Shown here piece after piece: positions 6,956-14,791 of a stretch of 23,261 nt of DNA (the stretch's first letter is position 1; every line of letters starts with the position of its first letter). The stretch lies in assembly GCA_002309175.1 (NCBI GenBank), contig DBWX01000009.1, positions 61,756 through 85,016 of the forward strand, in the 5' to 3' direction. The DNA is from Ruminococcaceae bacterium UBA1227 (GTDB lineage: Bacteria; Bacillota; Clostridia; Oscillospirales; Acutalibacteraceae). The translations under genes were made by a program, and so were the position numbers. The notes under the pieces are model-generated. The model was given only the letters and a program-made list of their open reading frames with translations, ran no database searches and was not told the DNA's origin.

Positions 6956-7952
6956 TCTGACGTTCCTCCTTATTCGGATAGAAACATCTGATGTCCTGGA
7001 CATCGGATATCTTCGTCATGGGCGGCTCTTCCTCTTTGCACTTGTCGGTTGCGTACTTGCAGCGAGGCGCAAACTTGCAGCCCTTCGGGAGGTCGAGCGG
7101 GTGCGGAACCGCACCGGGGATTACGTCCAGGCGATCGTTTGCAGGTGTGTCAAGACGCGGAATCGAGCACAGAAGTCCCTCTGTATAAGGATGAGAGAAC
7201 TTGGTCTCGGGATTAAAGAGCGTCCTGGCGGGAACCCGCTCGACAACCTGTCCGCAGTACATGACTGCGACATAATCGGCCATCTGGTTTATAACGCCCA
7301 GGTCATGAGTGATGAAGAGGATACTCGTACCCTGATCCTTCTTAAGCTCATTCATAAGGCGAAGAATCTGTGCCTGGATGGTAACGTCGAGAGCCGTTGT
7401 GGGCTCATCGGCGATAAGGAGCTTCGGTTTGCAGGCAAGCGCCATGGCTATCATTACACGCTGGCGCATACCGCCCGAGAGCTGATGCGGATACTGTTTC
7501 GCGACTATCTCCGGGTTGGGGATTTTTACATCGCGAAGTATCTCGACTGACTTCTCCGCAGCCTCTTTCTTGTCCATGTTCTGATGGATGATGAAAACTT
7601 CGGAGATCTGCTTTTCTATCGTAAATACGGGGTTTAAAGAGGTCATCGGCTCCTGGAAGATAACCGAGATATCGTTGCCGCGGATCTGGTACATCTCCTC
7701 TTTTGAGAGGTTCGTAATGTCGCGTCCGTCGAAGGTTATCTTGCCGCTGTCGATGTAGCCGTTTCCGTCCAGAAGGTGGAGTATGCTCATGGCAGATACG
7801 CTCTTGCCCGAGCCGGACTCACCGACTATACCGAGGGTCTCTCCCTCATTTACGGAGTATGAAGCGTTGTTAACGGCCTTTACTATGCCGCGCTTTGTCG
7901 TGAAATAGGTGTGGAGGTCTGTTACTTCCAATAATACTTTCTTATCTTCCAT
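6948..7952 (-). CDS. oppD: Oligopeptide/dipeptide ABC transporter ATPase (OppD/DppD)
   Basis: 334 aa, normal family length. Seen: Walker A GESGSGKS (44-51), Q-loop FQEPMTSLNP (99-108), signature LSGGMRQRV (158-166), Walker B LLIADEP (178-184), H-loop H216 in FITHDLGV. The C-terminal oligopeptide domain has C292, C298, C305 and C323, with the same C-X5-C-X6-C-X17-C spacing as OppF. Equivalent cysteines are reported to hold an iron-sulfur cluster in some Dpp/Opp ATPases; whether they do so here is inference. Start: ATG at 7952 with AAGGGGG seven bases upstream. The in-frame GTG two codons earlier lies too close to the ribosome binding site. The gene sits 12 bases after oppC. Confidence 0.95.
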   Translation of the reverse strand: MEDKKVLLEVTDLHTYFTTKRGIVKAVNNASYSVNEGETLGIVGESGSGKSVSAMSILHLLDGNGYIDSGKITFDGRDITNLSKEEMYQIRGNDISVIFQEPMTSLNPVFTIEKQISEVFIIHQNMDKKEAAEKSVEILRDVKIPNPEIVAKQYPHQLSGGMRQRVMIAMALACKPKLLIADEPTTALDVTIQAQILRLMNELKKDQGTSILFITHDLGVINQMADYVAVMYCGQVVERVPARTLFNPETKFSHPYTEGLLCSIPRLDTPANDRLDVIPGAVPHPLDLPKGCKFAPRCKYATDKCKEEEPPMTKISDVQDIRCFYPNKEERQNG

Positions 7953-7964
7953 ACTCACACCCCC

Positions 7965-9806
7965 TTATCTTCTGTTCGACTTCGGGTCGAGCGCGTCACG
8001 GAGACCGTCACCGATGAGGTTGATGCAGATACACGCAATACCGAAGATAGAACCTACGAATACCCAGTTCCACCAGTAGTTCTGGATGGTGATACTGTTG
8101 TTTGCGCCTGTGAGCATGTTACCCCATGTGGGTGTCGGAAGCGGAACGCCGAATCCGAGGTATGAAAGTGTGGACTCGGTAAGCATTGCTGTACCGAATG
8201 CGAGTGTAATGGAGACAAGGCATACAGACATGACGTTCGGGATGATATGGCTGAAGATAATCTTTCTCTCTTTTACGCCGAGAGCCTTCGCAGCCACAAC
8301 ATACTCCATCTCACGCTGTGAGAACATCTGCGCGCGGACAAGACGGCAGAGTCCCGGCCATGAGAGTACACCGAGGATTATCATGATTATGTACATGCGC
8401 TGTTCTATTGAAACCTTCGTACCCATAACGGCCGAAAGAATCATGGCGAAAGGTATAAACGGCATTGAGGATACGACCTCCGCAATACGCATGACTACCA
8501 TATCGACCACTCCGCCGAAGTAACCGGCGATACCGCCGAGGATTACGCCGATGATTATTTCGATAACAACGGAGAGCGCACCGATTGTCATGGTCATCTT
8601 ACCGCCGTTTACAAGACGCGAATATACGTTACGTCCGAGGTTGTCCGTACCGAGAGGGAAGCCCTTAAGGCCCCATGTGAAGATGTTTCCGTCCTTATCT
8701 ACGGCATAGTTCTGGAAAGAACCGGCATAGAGGGCTTCAACATTGGCTTTTTCAGCCTTTTCAGGCACTGTGGTCTGGCCGTACTTGTCATCGCCCCAGC
8801 AGACGATTGAACCGTCTTCGAGGAGAGCGGTGTAGTGGTAACGTCCGCCTACGATTTTGACTACCTTGGAATCAAACTTCGGAACCTTGTTCTCTTTCTT
8901 TGTCGGGGCGCCCCAGACGACAATGCTGCCGTCCTCCTTAAGCGCCGCGACAGTGTTTGTCGTGGAGGCGAGCGATACAACACCGCTCTCCGCCTTTTCG
9001 GGGATTCTCTGTACGGTCGTGCTCGCGTGCTCGCCGCCCTTTACAACCTTACCGGAATCAAGAAGAAGCACGAAAGAATTATTTGTGAGCGCGAAATCGA
9101 CGACATGACCGTCATACTGTTCCTTATCATATGAGAAATCAACAAAGTTCTGGTTACCCCAGATAAAGAATCTGTTTTCGTTTGTCAGAACGCCCGAGAA
9201 CTGGTTTGAAGCCTCTGCTTTCACAATCTTGAATGTGTGTGAGAGGTTATTCTGCTGCAGTTCCTTCGGAAGTGTGCACTGGTTGAGACGGTCGCTGCCC
9301 CAGGCATATACCGTTCCCCTTCTGTCATAGGCTATCGCGTGGTCAGCGCCCGCTGCCACACCTATAACCTGTGCATTGTTTACGTCTGTGGGAAGTTCCG
9401 CAAGGTTGATGATCTTTGTTACCTTGCTCTTGCCCCAGACATAGGTGTTACCCTCTTTGTCGACACCGATAGAGTAGTTGTTGCCGACAGAGATATCCTG
9501 TACACCGTTTTGTTCAAGTGCCTTCGGATACTTCAGCATGTTGTATCCGGGAGCTATGTTTACGAGTGTGCTGTCCTGCTCACCGAGGTCAAGATAGACG
9601 AAATTGGGAGCGATGAATACGAAGAGCGCAATTATGATGAACACTACGAGAGCCACAACCGACATCGGCTTTGAGAAATAGTTCTTTACGACGAGACGGA
9701 ACGGGCTCTGCATCTGCTCTTCGGCATATATGTCAAGTTCCTTATTCGGGAATAATAATCTTCTTATCCAGCGAGTAAGGAAGAATTCTTTTTTCTTATT
9801 TTCCAT
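7965..9806 (-). CDS. oppC: Peptide ABC transporter permease (OppC/DppC) with seven-unit RCC1-like propeller inserted in its first extracytoplasmic loop
   Basis: 613 aa from ATG at 9806 (AAGGAGG five bases upstream); ordinary OppC is about 290-310 aa. Residues 1-47 are the cytoplasmic N-terminus and 48-69 the first membrane helix. The permease core resumes at FPLGTDNLGRNVYSRL (383-398), the standard OppC sequence before helix 2. The EAA loop is EYVVAAKALGVKERKIIFSHIIPN (501-524), where it contacts the ATPases. Between them, residues about 95-380 hold seven repeats with a spacing of 39-47, each ending in a G-x4-WG-type strand: TYVWG (121-125), VYAWG (166-170), FFIWG (213-217), VVKGG (254-258, Trp lost), IVVWG (295-299), IVCWG (334-338) and IFTWG (375-379). 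RCC1 propellers normally have seven blades, so the domain appears complete. The frame has no stop or shift between parts. Topology places the propeller outside, on the side where OppA docks. Confidence 0.94.
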   Translation of the reverse strand: MENKKKEFFLTRWIRRLLFPNKELDIYAEEQMQSPFRLVVKNYFSKPMSVVALVVFIIIALFVFIAPNFVYLDLGEQDSTLVNIAPGYNMLKYPKALEQNGVQDISVGNNYSIGVDKEGNTYVWGKSKVTKIINLAELPTDVNNAQVIGVAAGADHAIAYDRRGTVYAWGSDRLNQCTLPKELQQNNLSHTFKIVKAEASNQFSGVLTNENRFFIWGNQNFVDFSYDKEQYDGHVVDFALTNNSFVLLLDSGKVVKGGEHASTTVQRIPEKAESGVVSLASTTNTVAALKEDGSIVVWGAPTKKENKVPKFDSKVVKIVGGRYHYTALLEDGSIVCWGDDKYGQTTVPEKAEKANVEALYAGSFQNYAVDKDGNIFTWGLKGFPLGTDNLGRNVYSRLVNGGKMTMTIGALSVVIEIIIGVILGGIAGYFGGVVDMVVMRIAEVVSSMPFIPFAMILSAVMGTKVSIEQRMYIIMIILGVLSWPGLCRLVRAQMFSQREMEYVVAAKALGVKERKIIFSHIIPNVMSVCLVSITLAFGTAMLTESTLSYLGFGVPLPTPTWGNMLTGANNSITIQNYWWNWVFVGSIFGIACICINLIGDGLRDALDPKSNRR

Positions 9807-9816
9807 AAGTTCCTCC

Positions 9817-10836
9817 TTACTTATCAATACGTACACGAGGATCAACCAGCGTGTAGCTTATGTCAGTCAGCAGTACGCCTACGAGGCTGACGAATGTGTA
9901 GAACATCTGCATGGCCAGTACGAGCTCGTAGTCGGTCGTATTAAGACCTATCCAGTAGAGTTTACCTGTACCGTTTAATGCAAATGTCTGCTCGATTACA
10001 AGCGAACCGCCCGTGAATACGGCAATGAACCAGCCCATTATCGAAGTTGATACGGGCAGGAGTGCGTTTCGCCATGCGTGGCTGTAAATTACAACCTTTT
10101 CGCGAAGTCCCTTCGCGCGGGCCGTACGGATATAGTCCTGTGTAAGAGTGTCCATCATCGCGGCACGAACCGTACGAGTCATGCCTGCAAGTCCCGTGAA
10201 CACGAGGACGATTATGGGCAAAGCCATATAGTACATACGGTCGGCGAACTCATGCAGGCCGACATAATTTGAGCCCGGAGTCTTTGCGCCTCCCGTAGGA
10301 AACAGCGGCAGTAAAACCGCAAACAGATAGATGAAGAGAATACCGACAAGATAGGTCGGAAGGCTGTAACCTACGACCGTCGCCGCCTGAATGGCGCTGT
10401 CGGACTTTGAATGCGCGTGAACCGCACAGTAGATACCGAGCGGTATGGTAATTAAAAGAGTGAGGATGGTCGAAACAAGGTTAAGTATCGTTGTATTAAG
10501 CATCGGCGCACCGATTATGTCAATTACGTCTCTCTTGTAACCCAGAGAATAGCCGAAATTACCCTGGAGCATGCCGTCAAACTCTCCGTTGATATCCTTT
10601 ATGAAGCCCATCCACCGGGCATAGCGGACAATCAGCGGGTCATCAAGACCGAGCTGCGCTCTCAGTTGTAAATACTGTGCCTGCCATTCATCGGGTTTTA
10701 AAACTTTTCTAAGCGGTTCAAGCTGTACAAGTGCCGGATCCGACGGGATCAGGTTGTACACGAAAAACATCATAAGAGATACCACGAAGAAAACGATGAT
10801 AAGGTAAATGACACGCTTGATTAAATACTTTTTCAT
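9817..10836 (-). CDS. oppB: Peptide ABC transporter permease (OppB/DppB)
   Basis: 339 aa, near family length. The N-terminal helix (about 8-30) is followed by the usual OppB extracytoplasmic region with RAQLGLDDPLIVRYARWM (59-76) and GNFGYSL (92-98). More helices follow, and the EAA coupling motif lies at DYIRTARAKGLREKVVIYSHAWRNALLP (234-261, cited by its ends). The C-terminus DPRVRIDK is typical. It forms the translocation pore with OppC. Start: ATG at 10836 after a modest AGGA. Its stop codon TAA is directly followed by the oppC ribosome binding site. An intrinsic terminator separates it from oppA, so permease expression probably depends on partial read-through. Confidence 0.95.
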   Translation of the reverse strand: MKKYLIKRVIYLIIVFFVVSLMMFFVYNLIPSDPALVQLEPLRKVLKPDEWQAQYLQLRAQLGLDDPLIVRYARWMGFIKDINGEFDGMLQGNFGYSLGYKRDVIDIIGAPMLNTTILNLVSTILTLLITIPLGIYCAVHAHSKSDSAIQAATVVGYSLPTYLVGILFIYLFAVLLPLFPTGGAKTPGSNYVGLHEFADRMYYMALPIIVLVFTGLAGMTRTVRAAMMDTLTQDYIRTARAKGLREKVVIYSHAWRNALLPVSTSIMGWFIAVFTGGSLVIEQTFALNGTGKLYWIGLNTTDYELVLAMQMFYTFVSLVGVLLTDISYTLVDPRVRIDK

Positions 10837-10867
10837 GTTTTCCTATATTCCCCCTCTTTTTACAGAT

Positions 10868-10900
10868 AAAAGGGCCTCCCCCGAAGAGGAGGCCCCTTTT
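10868..10900 (-). terminator. Intrinsic terminator between oppA and oppB
   Basis: An 8-bp GC-rich stem GGGCCTCC/GGAGGCCC (10872-10879 with 10888-10895) has an 8-base loop and a short TTTTAT tract in the minus transcript. It lies 14 bases after the oppA stop codon. A partial terminator here is a common way to make far more binding protein than membrane subunits; that use is inference. Confidence 0.82.
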
Positions 10901-10913
10901 AACCTGTGCTTAA

Positions 10914-12884
10914 TTATTTAGCAGGAGTTGCGTAGAGGATAGCACGGGCATAACCCCAGAACGGACCCTCCTGATAGTTAGCAATGCTGTTCGGATATAC
11001 AGACATGTAGATGTTCGCATAAAGAGGAACCTGAGGAAGGAGCTCATTATAGCGAAGTACGAACTGCTGCCATGTATCGAGATACTTGTCATAGTCACCG
11101 GACTCAACGCCGTATACCATGTCCATTGAAAGCTTATCAAGCTTCTCATCATAGAGGTGGTTTACGTTGTAGCCCATGTCGATGTAATCCTGGTTGGTGG
11201 TGAACTCGAATGAGAAGTCATAAGCACCTGATGACCAGCCTGTAGCAAGGTTGAACATGTTGTACTTAGGAACTGCATAGTCGCCGTCACCAAGAGCGGA
11301 GATATCCTGACGATAGAGGTAGTTAAGGAGCTGATCGAAGGTCATAACGTTCTGTTTGATCTCGATGCCGGCTTCCTTAGTAGCCTTACCGTTTGCAAGC
11401 ATTGTGGAGAGAAGGTCGGAAACTGAGTTGCCTTCTGAAGAAGCCCAGTTAACGATAGCGGGCATGTATGTCTCGCCGTTTACTGTCTTGCAGAAGTCTT
11501 CATAATACTTAGCTTCGTCAGCTGTTACTCTCTTATAACGAACTTTGCCTGAACCATCTTCATAGTCAGAACCGTCTTCGTTGTAGATGAAGCCTGCTTC
11601 CTTGAGGAGCTTAACAGCGCCTTCAGGATTGTAGTCATATGTGTTGAGGTTCTTGGCAAGGAAGTCCTTGGAATCCTCATACATTGAGAAAGCTGTGCAG
11701 TACGGGCCGTGAACAACTGAACCCCAGCCCTGGCAGAATGTGTTAGCAAACTCATTGCGGTCAAGGAGCATAGCTACTGCCTGACGGAACTCTGTGTACT
11801 GTGTAGGACCGATATCGCAAGCGAAACCGAAGTAACCGTAACCGGCACGGTCATACTTGCAGTAAGAGCTGTCAAGTTTCTTGGAGTCGATGAGGTCGAG
11901 AAGAGCATTGACCTGATCACCGTCAGCGATACCTGAGTAAATCTGGATGCCGCCTGTGGAGATTGTGTCGATAACTGTCTCGTCTTCAGCCTTAACGATA
12001 ACGAGCTTCTTGATTGTGGGTTTCTGGCCCTGGAAGTCGCCGCAATACTTATCGTTGAGCTCAAGTGTGATTTCGTTGGCTGTCTTGTCGAACTTAACAA
12101 GGTTGTACGGACCTGCTGTTACACGGTCAGATGTAGCGAACTGAGCAGCTGTAACTGCCTTTTCGATAGCATCCTTCGTGAACTCTGTGCCGTTGGCGTT
12201 CTTCATGTAAGCGCCTTCGCCGTCATCTGCTACTGACCAGCCTTCACCGAACCAGTAGTTAAGGTTAACTGCCTGGAATCCGGCATAGCTCATGTCGTAG
12301 TAGTAAGGAAGGTAAGCATTACCGTCAGAACCTTCAGCGAGAACTGTTACTGAGAACTCATAGTCGCCGAGAAGACGTGCACCTGCAAGTGCCGGAGCTT
12401 CGCCCTTTGAATAAGCGTCGCCGCCCGGGATCATAGCAAAGGTCTGCTTTGTAACGCCCATCTCAAGTCCTGCGGGGCTTGTGATGAAGAGGAGCCAAGC
12501 AAGGAAGTTTTCAGCCTTGATCGGATCGCCGTTGTTGAACTGAAGACCTTCTTTGATCTTGAAGGTGTAGGTGGCGTTGCCGTCGTCATCTTCTGTACGG
12601 TCGAATTTCTCAACAACAGAGTCGTTGATTACGTAGTCACCGTTTTCATTTGACTGAACGGTTACGCAGTCATCTGTAAGGAAGATGACATTCTGGTCTG
12701 TAGCATTGATAGAGCTTGCGAAAGCACCGTAAGCCCAGTCGCCGTTGGCCTGTGTAGAGTCACCGATGACAACTGTTACGTCGCCTGTCTTCTTGCCGCC
12801 GTTGTTGCCGCCCTTTGTGCAGGCTGCAAATGAAAGAACGAAAGCAAGTGCAAGTACTAATGCAACAATTTTCTTGAGTTTCAT
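10914..12884 (-). CDS. oppA: Oligopeptide-binding lipoprotein, family 5 solute-binding protein (OppA/DppA-like)
   Basis: 656 aa from ATG at 12884 with AAAGGAGA six bases upstream. Residues 1-22 are a lipoprotein signal peptide: KLKK, a hydrophobic core, then the lipobox SFAAC with C22 as lipidation site, followed by a Gly/Lys/Asn-rich linker (24-35). The rest matches the SBP_bac_5 fold: a FKIKEGLQFNNGDPIKAENF-type element early, and later EFRQAVAMLLDRNEF, the region equivalent to the vRqAi...aiDr motif of the family. It is longer than typical OppA (about 520-560 aa). It captures peptides outside the membrane and delivers them to OppBC. It is the first gene after a consensus promoter. Peptide length preference cannot be read from sequence. 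Confidence 0.93.
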   Translation of the reverse strand: MKLKKIVALVLALAFVLSFAACTKGGNNGGKKTGDVTVVIGDSTQANGDWAYGAFASSINATDQNVIFLTDDCVTVQSNENGDYVINDSVVEKFDRTEDDDGNATYTFKIKEGLQFNNGDPIKAENFLAWLLFITSPAGLEMGVTKQTFAMIPGGDAYSKGEAPALAGARLLGDYEFSVTVLAEGSDGNAYLPYYYDMSYAGFQAVNLNYWFGEGWSVADDGEGAYMKNANGTEFTKDAIEKAVTAAQFATSDRVTAGPYNLVKFDKTANEITLELNDKYCGDFQGQKPTIKKLVIVKAEDETVIDTISTGGIQIYSGIADGDQVNALLDLIDSKKLDSSYCKYDRAGYGYFGFACDIGPTQYTEFRQAVAMLLDRNEFANTFCQGWGSVVHGPYCTAFSMYEDSKDFLAKNLNTYDYNPEGAVKLLKEAGFIYNEDGSDYEDGSGKVRYKRVTADEAKYYEDFCKTVNGETYMPAIVNWASSEGNSVSDLLSTMLANGKATKEAGIEIKQNVMTFDQLLNYLYRQDISALGDGDYAVPKYNMFNLATGWSSGAYDFSFEFTTNQDYIDMGYNVNHLYDEKLDKLSMDMVYGVESGDYDKYLDTWQQFVLRYNELLPQVPLYANIYMSVYPNSIANYQEGPFWGYARAILYATPAK

Positions 12885-12975
12885 TTGTACTCTCCTTTTC
12901 CTATTTGCCTCAATGTATGAGACATATTTCCGAATTGCATTGCATGCAGAACAATACATGTCCTACATGCCCTTA

Positions 12976-13004
12976 ATTATAATATTAATAAAGGAGGGTG
13001 TCAA
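12976..13004 (-). promoter_or_regulatory. Consensus promoter for oppA and the opp operon
   Basis: TTGACA (13004-12999) and TATAAT (12981-12976) are spaced by 17 bp on the minus strand. Transcription would start near 12969, giving a leader of about 85 bases. An AGCGCT palindrome (around 13013-13018) sits just upstream of the -35 box. It resembles a catabolite-responsive element only partly. Confidence 0.85.
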
Positions 13005-13072
13005 AGTGATTTAGCGCTTTAACACCCCAAAGTTAATATATTAAATTTATACAATTTGCACAAAAAACGTAC

Positions 13073-14773
13073 TTATGCGAGTTTTGTGAGGTCAAAGTCA
13101 TCGAGCCACTTGCCGGCCTCTTCGCAGATGGACTTGAAGGCCTCCTCATCGAAGGGGCTCTCCATGCCCGCGTCAACTACGAGATCCTTGAAAATCTTCG
13201 TACCTGCGAAGCTTACATACTTCATGTATGACTTCCAGGCGGCATCGAAATCCTTCTGCATGTATGCCCAGTACTCAAGAGCTACTGTCTGTGCGAAGCA
13301 GTAGTCAATGTAGTAGAACGGCAGTGAGTAGATGTGATGCTGTCTCTGCCAGGCTGCGCCGTCACCGAAGAAAGGTATCTCATCAAGCTTGATCCACGGC
13401 ATATAGACGGCTGTGAGCTTTCTCCACTCCTCATCACGCTGTTTCGGCGTGAGGTCGGGATTTTCAAAAGCAATGTGCTGGAAGTGGTCAACCATGGTAC
13501 CGTAAGGGATGAATTTCAGAGCAGCGGCAAGGTGCTGATACTTGAACTTATCCGTCTGCGGTCCGAAGAAGCCCTCCGCCCACTTCCATGAGAAGAATTC
13601 CATAGACATGGAGTGAACCTCACAGGCCTCCATCGTAGGACTTCTGTACTCACTCGGGAATACATCACGCGCCATATAACCCGCGAAAGCATGTCCGCCC
13701 TCGTGTGTAAGAACCTCTACGTCATCAGCAGTGCCGTTGAAGTTTGAGAAGATGAAGGGTGCTTTGTAGTCCGGGAGGTCGGTGCAATAGCCGCCGACGG
13801 CCTTGCCGTCCTTGGAGAGGACGTCAAGGAGTTCATTGTCATACATAAAGTCAATGAACTCGGCTGTCTCCGGCGAAAGCTCGTGATAGAGCTTTCTGCC
13901 GTGAGCCAGTATGTCGTCGGCCGTGCCCTGCGGGCGCACCGGACCGTCGCGGAACATAAGGGCCGCGTCAGCGTAGTTGAGCGGATAGTCCTTGCCTATA
14001 CGCTCCGCCTGATCGCGGAAAACCTTGTCCGCGAGCGGAACAATATACTTGACTACGGACTCGCGGAACTTCGCGACATCCTCCTTGGTGTAGGAGTTAC
14101 GCGTCATTCTGTAATATCCGAGAGGAATATAACCGCCGTAACCGAGTTCCTTGCCCATCTTGTCGCGAAGATGAATGAGTTTATCATAGAGCTCGTCCAG
14201 TTCGGTCTTATGCTCCATATAGAAGTTACCTTCTGCAGTCCATGCGGCAAGTCTCTTTGCGTCATCCGCATCCTGTTTAAACGGAGAGAGTTCGGAGATT
14301 GTCATCTTCCTGCCCTCAAACTCTATCTGGGCGGAAGCGAGAAGTTTCTCATACTCCGTAACGAGCTTGTTCTCAGCCTGAAGATCTGCGACTATCTCGG
14401 GCTTGAATGTCTTGAGTTCCATCTCCGCGTTTATGAAGAGTAATTTTCCGTATTTCTCCTCGAACTGAGGACGGAACGGGCTCGCGATAAGGGCAAGTGT
14501 GAACGGCTGGGAATACTCCGTGAAAACGGGAATGTTCTCATCGAACCAGTCCTGCTCCTTCTCATAGAACTCGTCCTTTGTATTGATTGTGTGACGGATA
14601 TAACAGAGGGACATCATCGTCTCGAGGGTGTCCTGATACTTGTCCATGGCGGCAAATATCGCATCCGCCTCCTCAAAAGTCGCGGCGTTTTTAAAGTCTT
14701 CCGTAAACTTTGTCAGATCCGCCTTGACCTGTTCAATATCCGGTCTCTTGTAGACCATTTCACTGAGTTTCAT
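13073..14773 (-). CDS. pepF: M3 family oligoendopeptidase (PepF-type)
   Basis: 566 aa, the usual length for this group. A cytoplasmic zinc metallopeptidase that cleaves medium-sized peptides. The gluzincin motif HEGGH is at 357-361 and the third zinc ligand is probably E385 in MEACEVHSMSMEFF (381-394). The largely helical N-terminal half (1-200) and the conserved KAPFIFSNFNGT segment (338-348) fit M3 oligoendopeptidases. Start: ATG at 14773 with AAAGGA eight bases upstream. It lies 18 bases after the MFS gene, so the two are probably co-transcribed, and immediately upstream of the opp promoter. With OppA-F and PepD it would complete uptake and stepwise hydrolysis of peptides. Confidence 0.94.
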   Translation of the reverse strand: MKLSEMVYKRPDIEQVKADLTKFTEDFKNAATFEEADAIFAAMDKYQDTLETMMSLCYIRHTINTKDEFYEKEQDWFDENIPVFTEYSQPFTLALIASPFRPQFEEKYGKLLFINAEMELKTFKPEIVADLQAENKLVTEYEKLLASAQIEFEGRKMTISELSPFKQDADDAKRLAAWTAEGNFYMEHKTELDELYDKLIHLRDKMGKELGYGGYIPLGYYRMTRNSYTKEDVAKFRESVVKYIVPLADKVFRDQAERIGKDYPLNYADAALMFRDGPVRPQGTADDILAHGRKLYHELSPETAEFIDFMYDNELLDVLSKDGKAVGGYCTDLPDYKAPFIFSNFNGTADDVEVLTHEGGHAFAGYMARDVFPSEYRSPTMEACEVHSMSMEFFSWKWAEGFFGPQTDKFKYQHLAAALKFIPYGTMVDHFQHIAFENPDLTPKQRDEEWRKLTAVYMPWIKLDEIPFFGDGAAWQRQHHIYSLPFYYIDYCFAQTVALEYWAYMQKDFDAAWKSYMKYVSFAGTKIFKDLVVDAGMESPFDEEAFKSICEEAGKWLDDFDLTKLA

Positions 14774-14791
14774 ATATAAAATCCTTTCAAA

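Noticed and set aside
6858..7550. 230-codon plus-strand open frame opposite oppD
   Set aside because: Antisense to oppD, no coding signals, and the opposite strand carries all ABC motifs.
13005..13024. Catabolite-responsive element (cre) upstream of the oppA promoter
   Set aside because: Only the AGCGCT centre is palindromic; the outer TG and CA positions mismatch, so it is not called.
13883..14443. 186-codon plus-strand open frame opposite pepF
   Set aside because: Antisense shadow of a complete M3 peptidase with HEGGH; no start signal.
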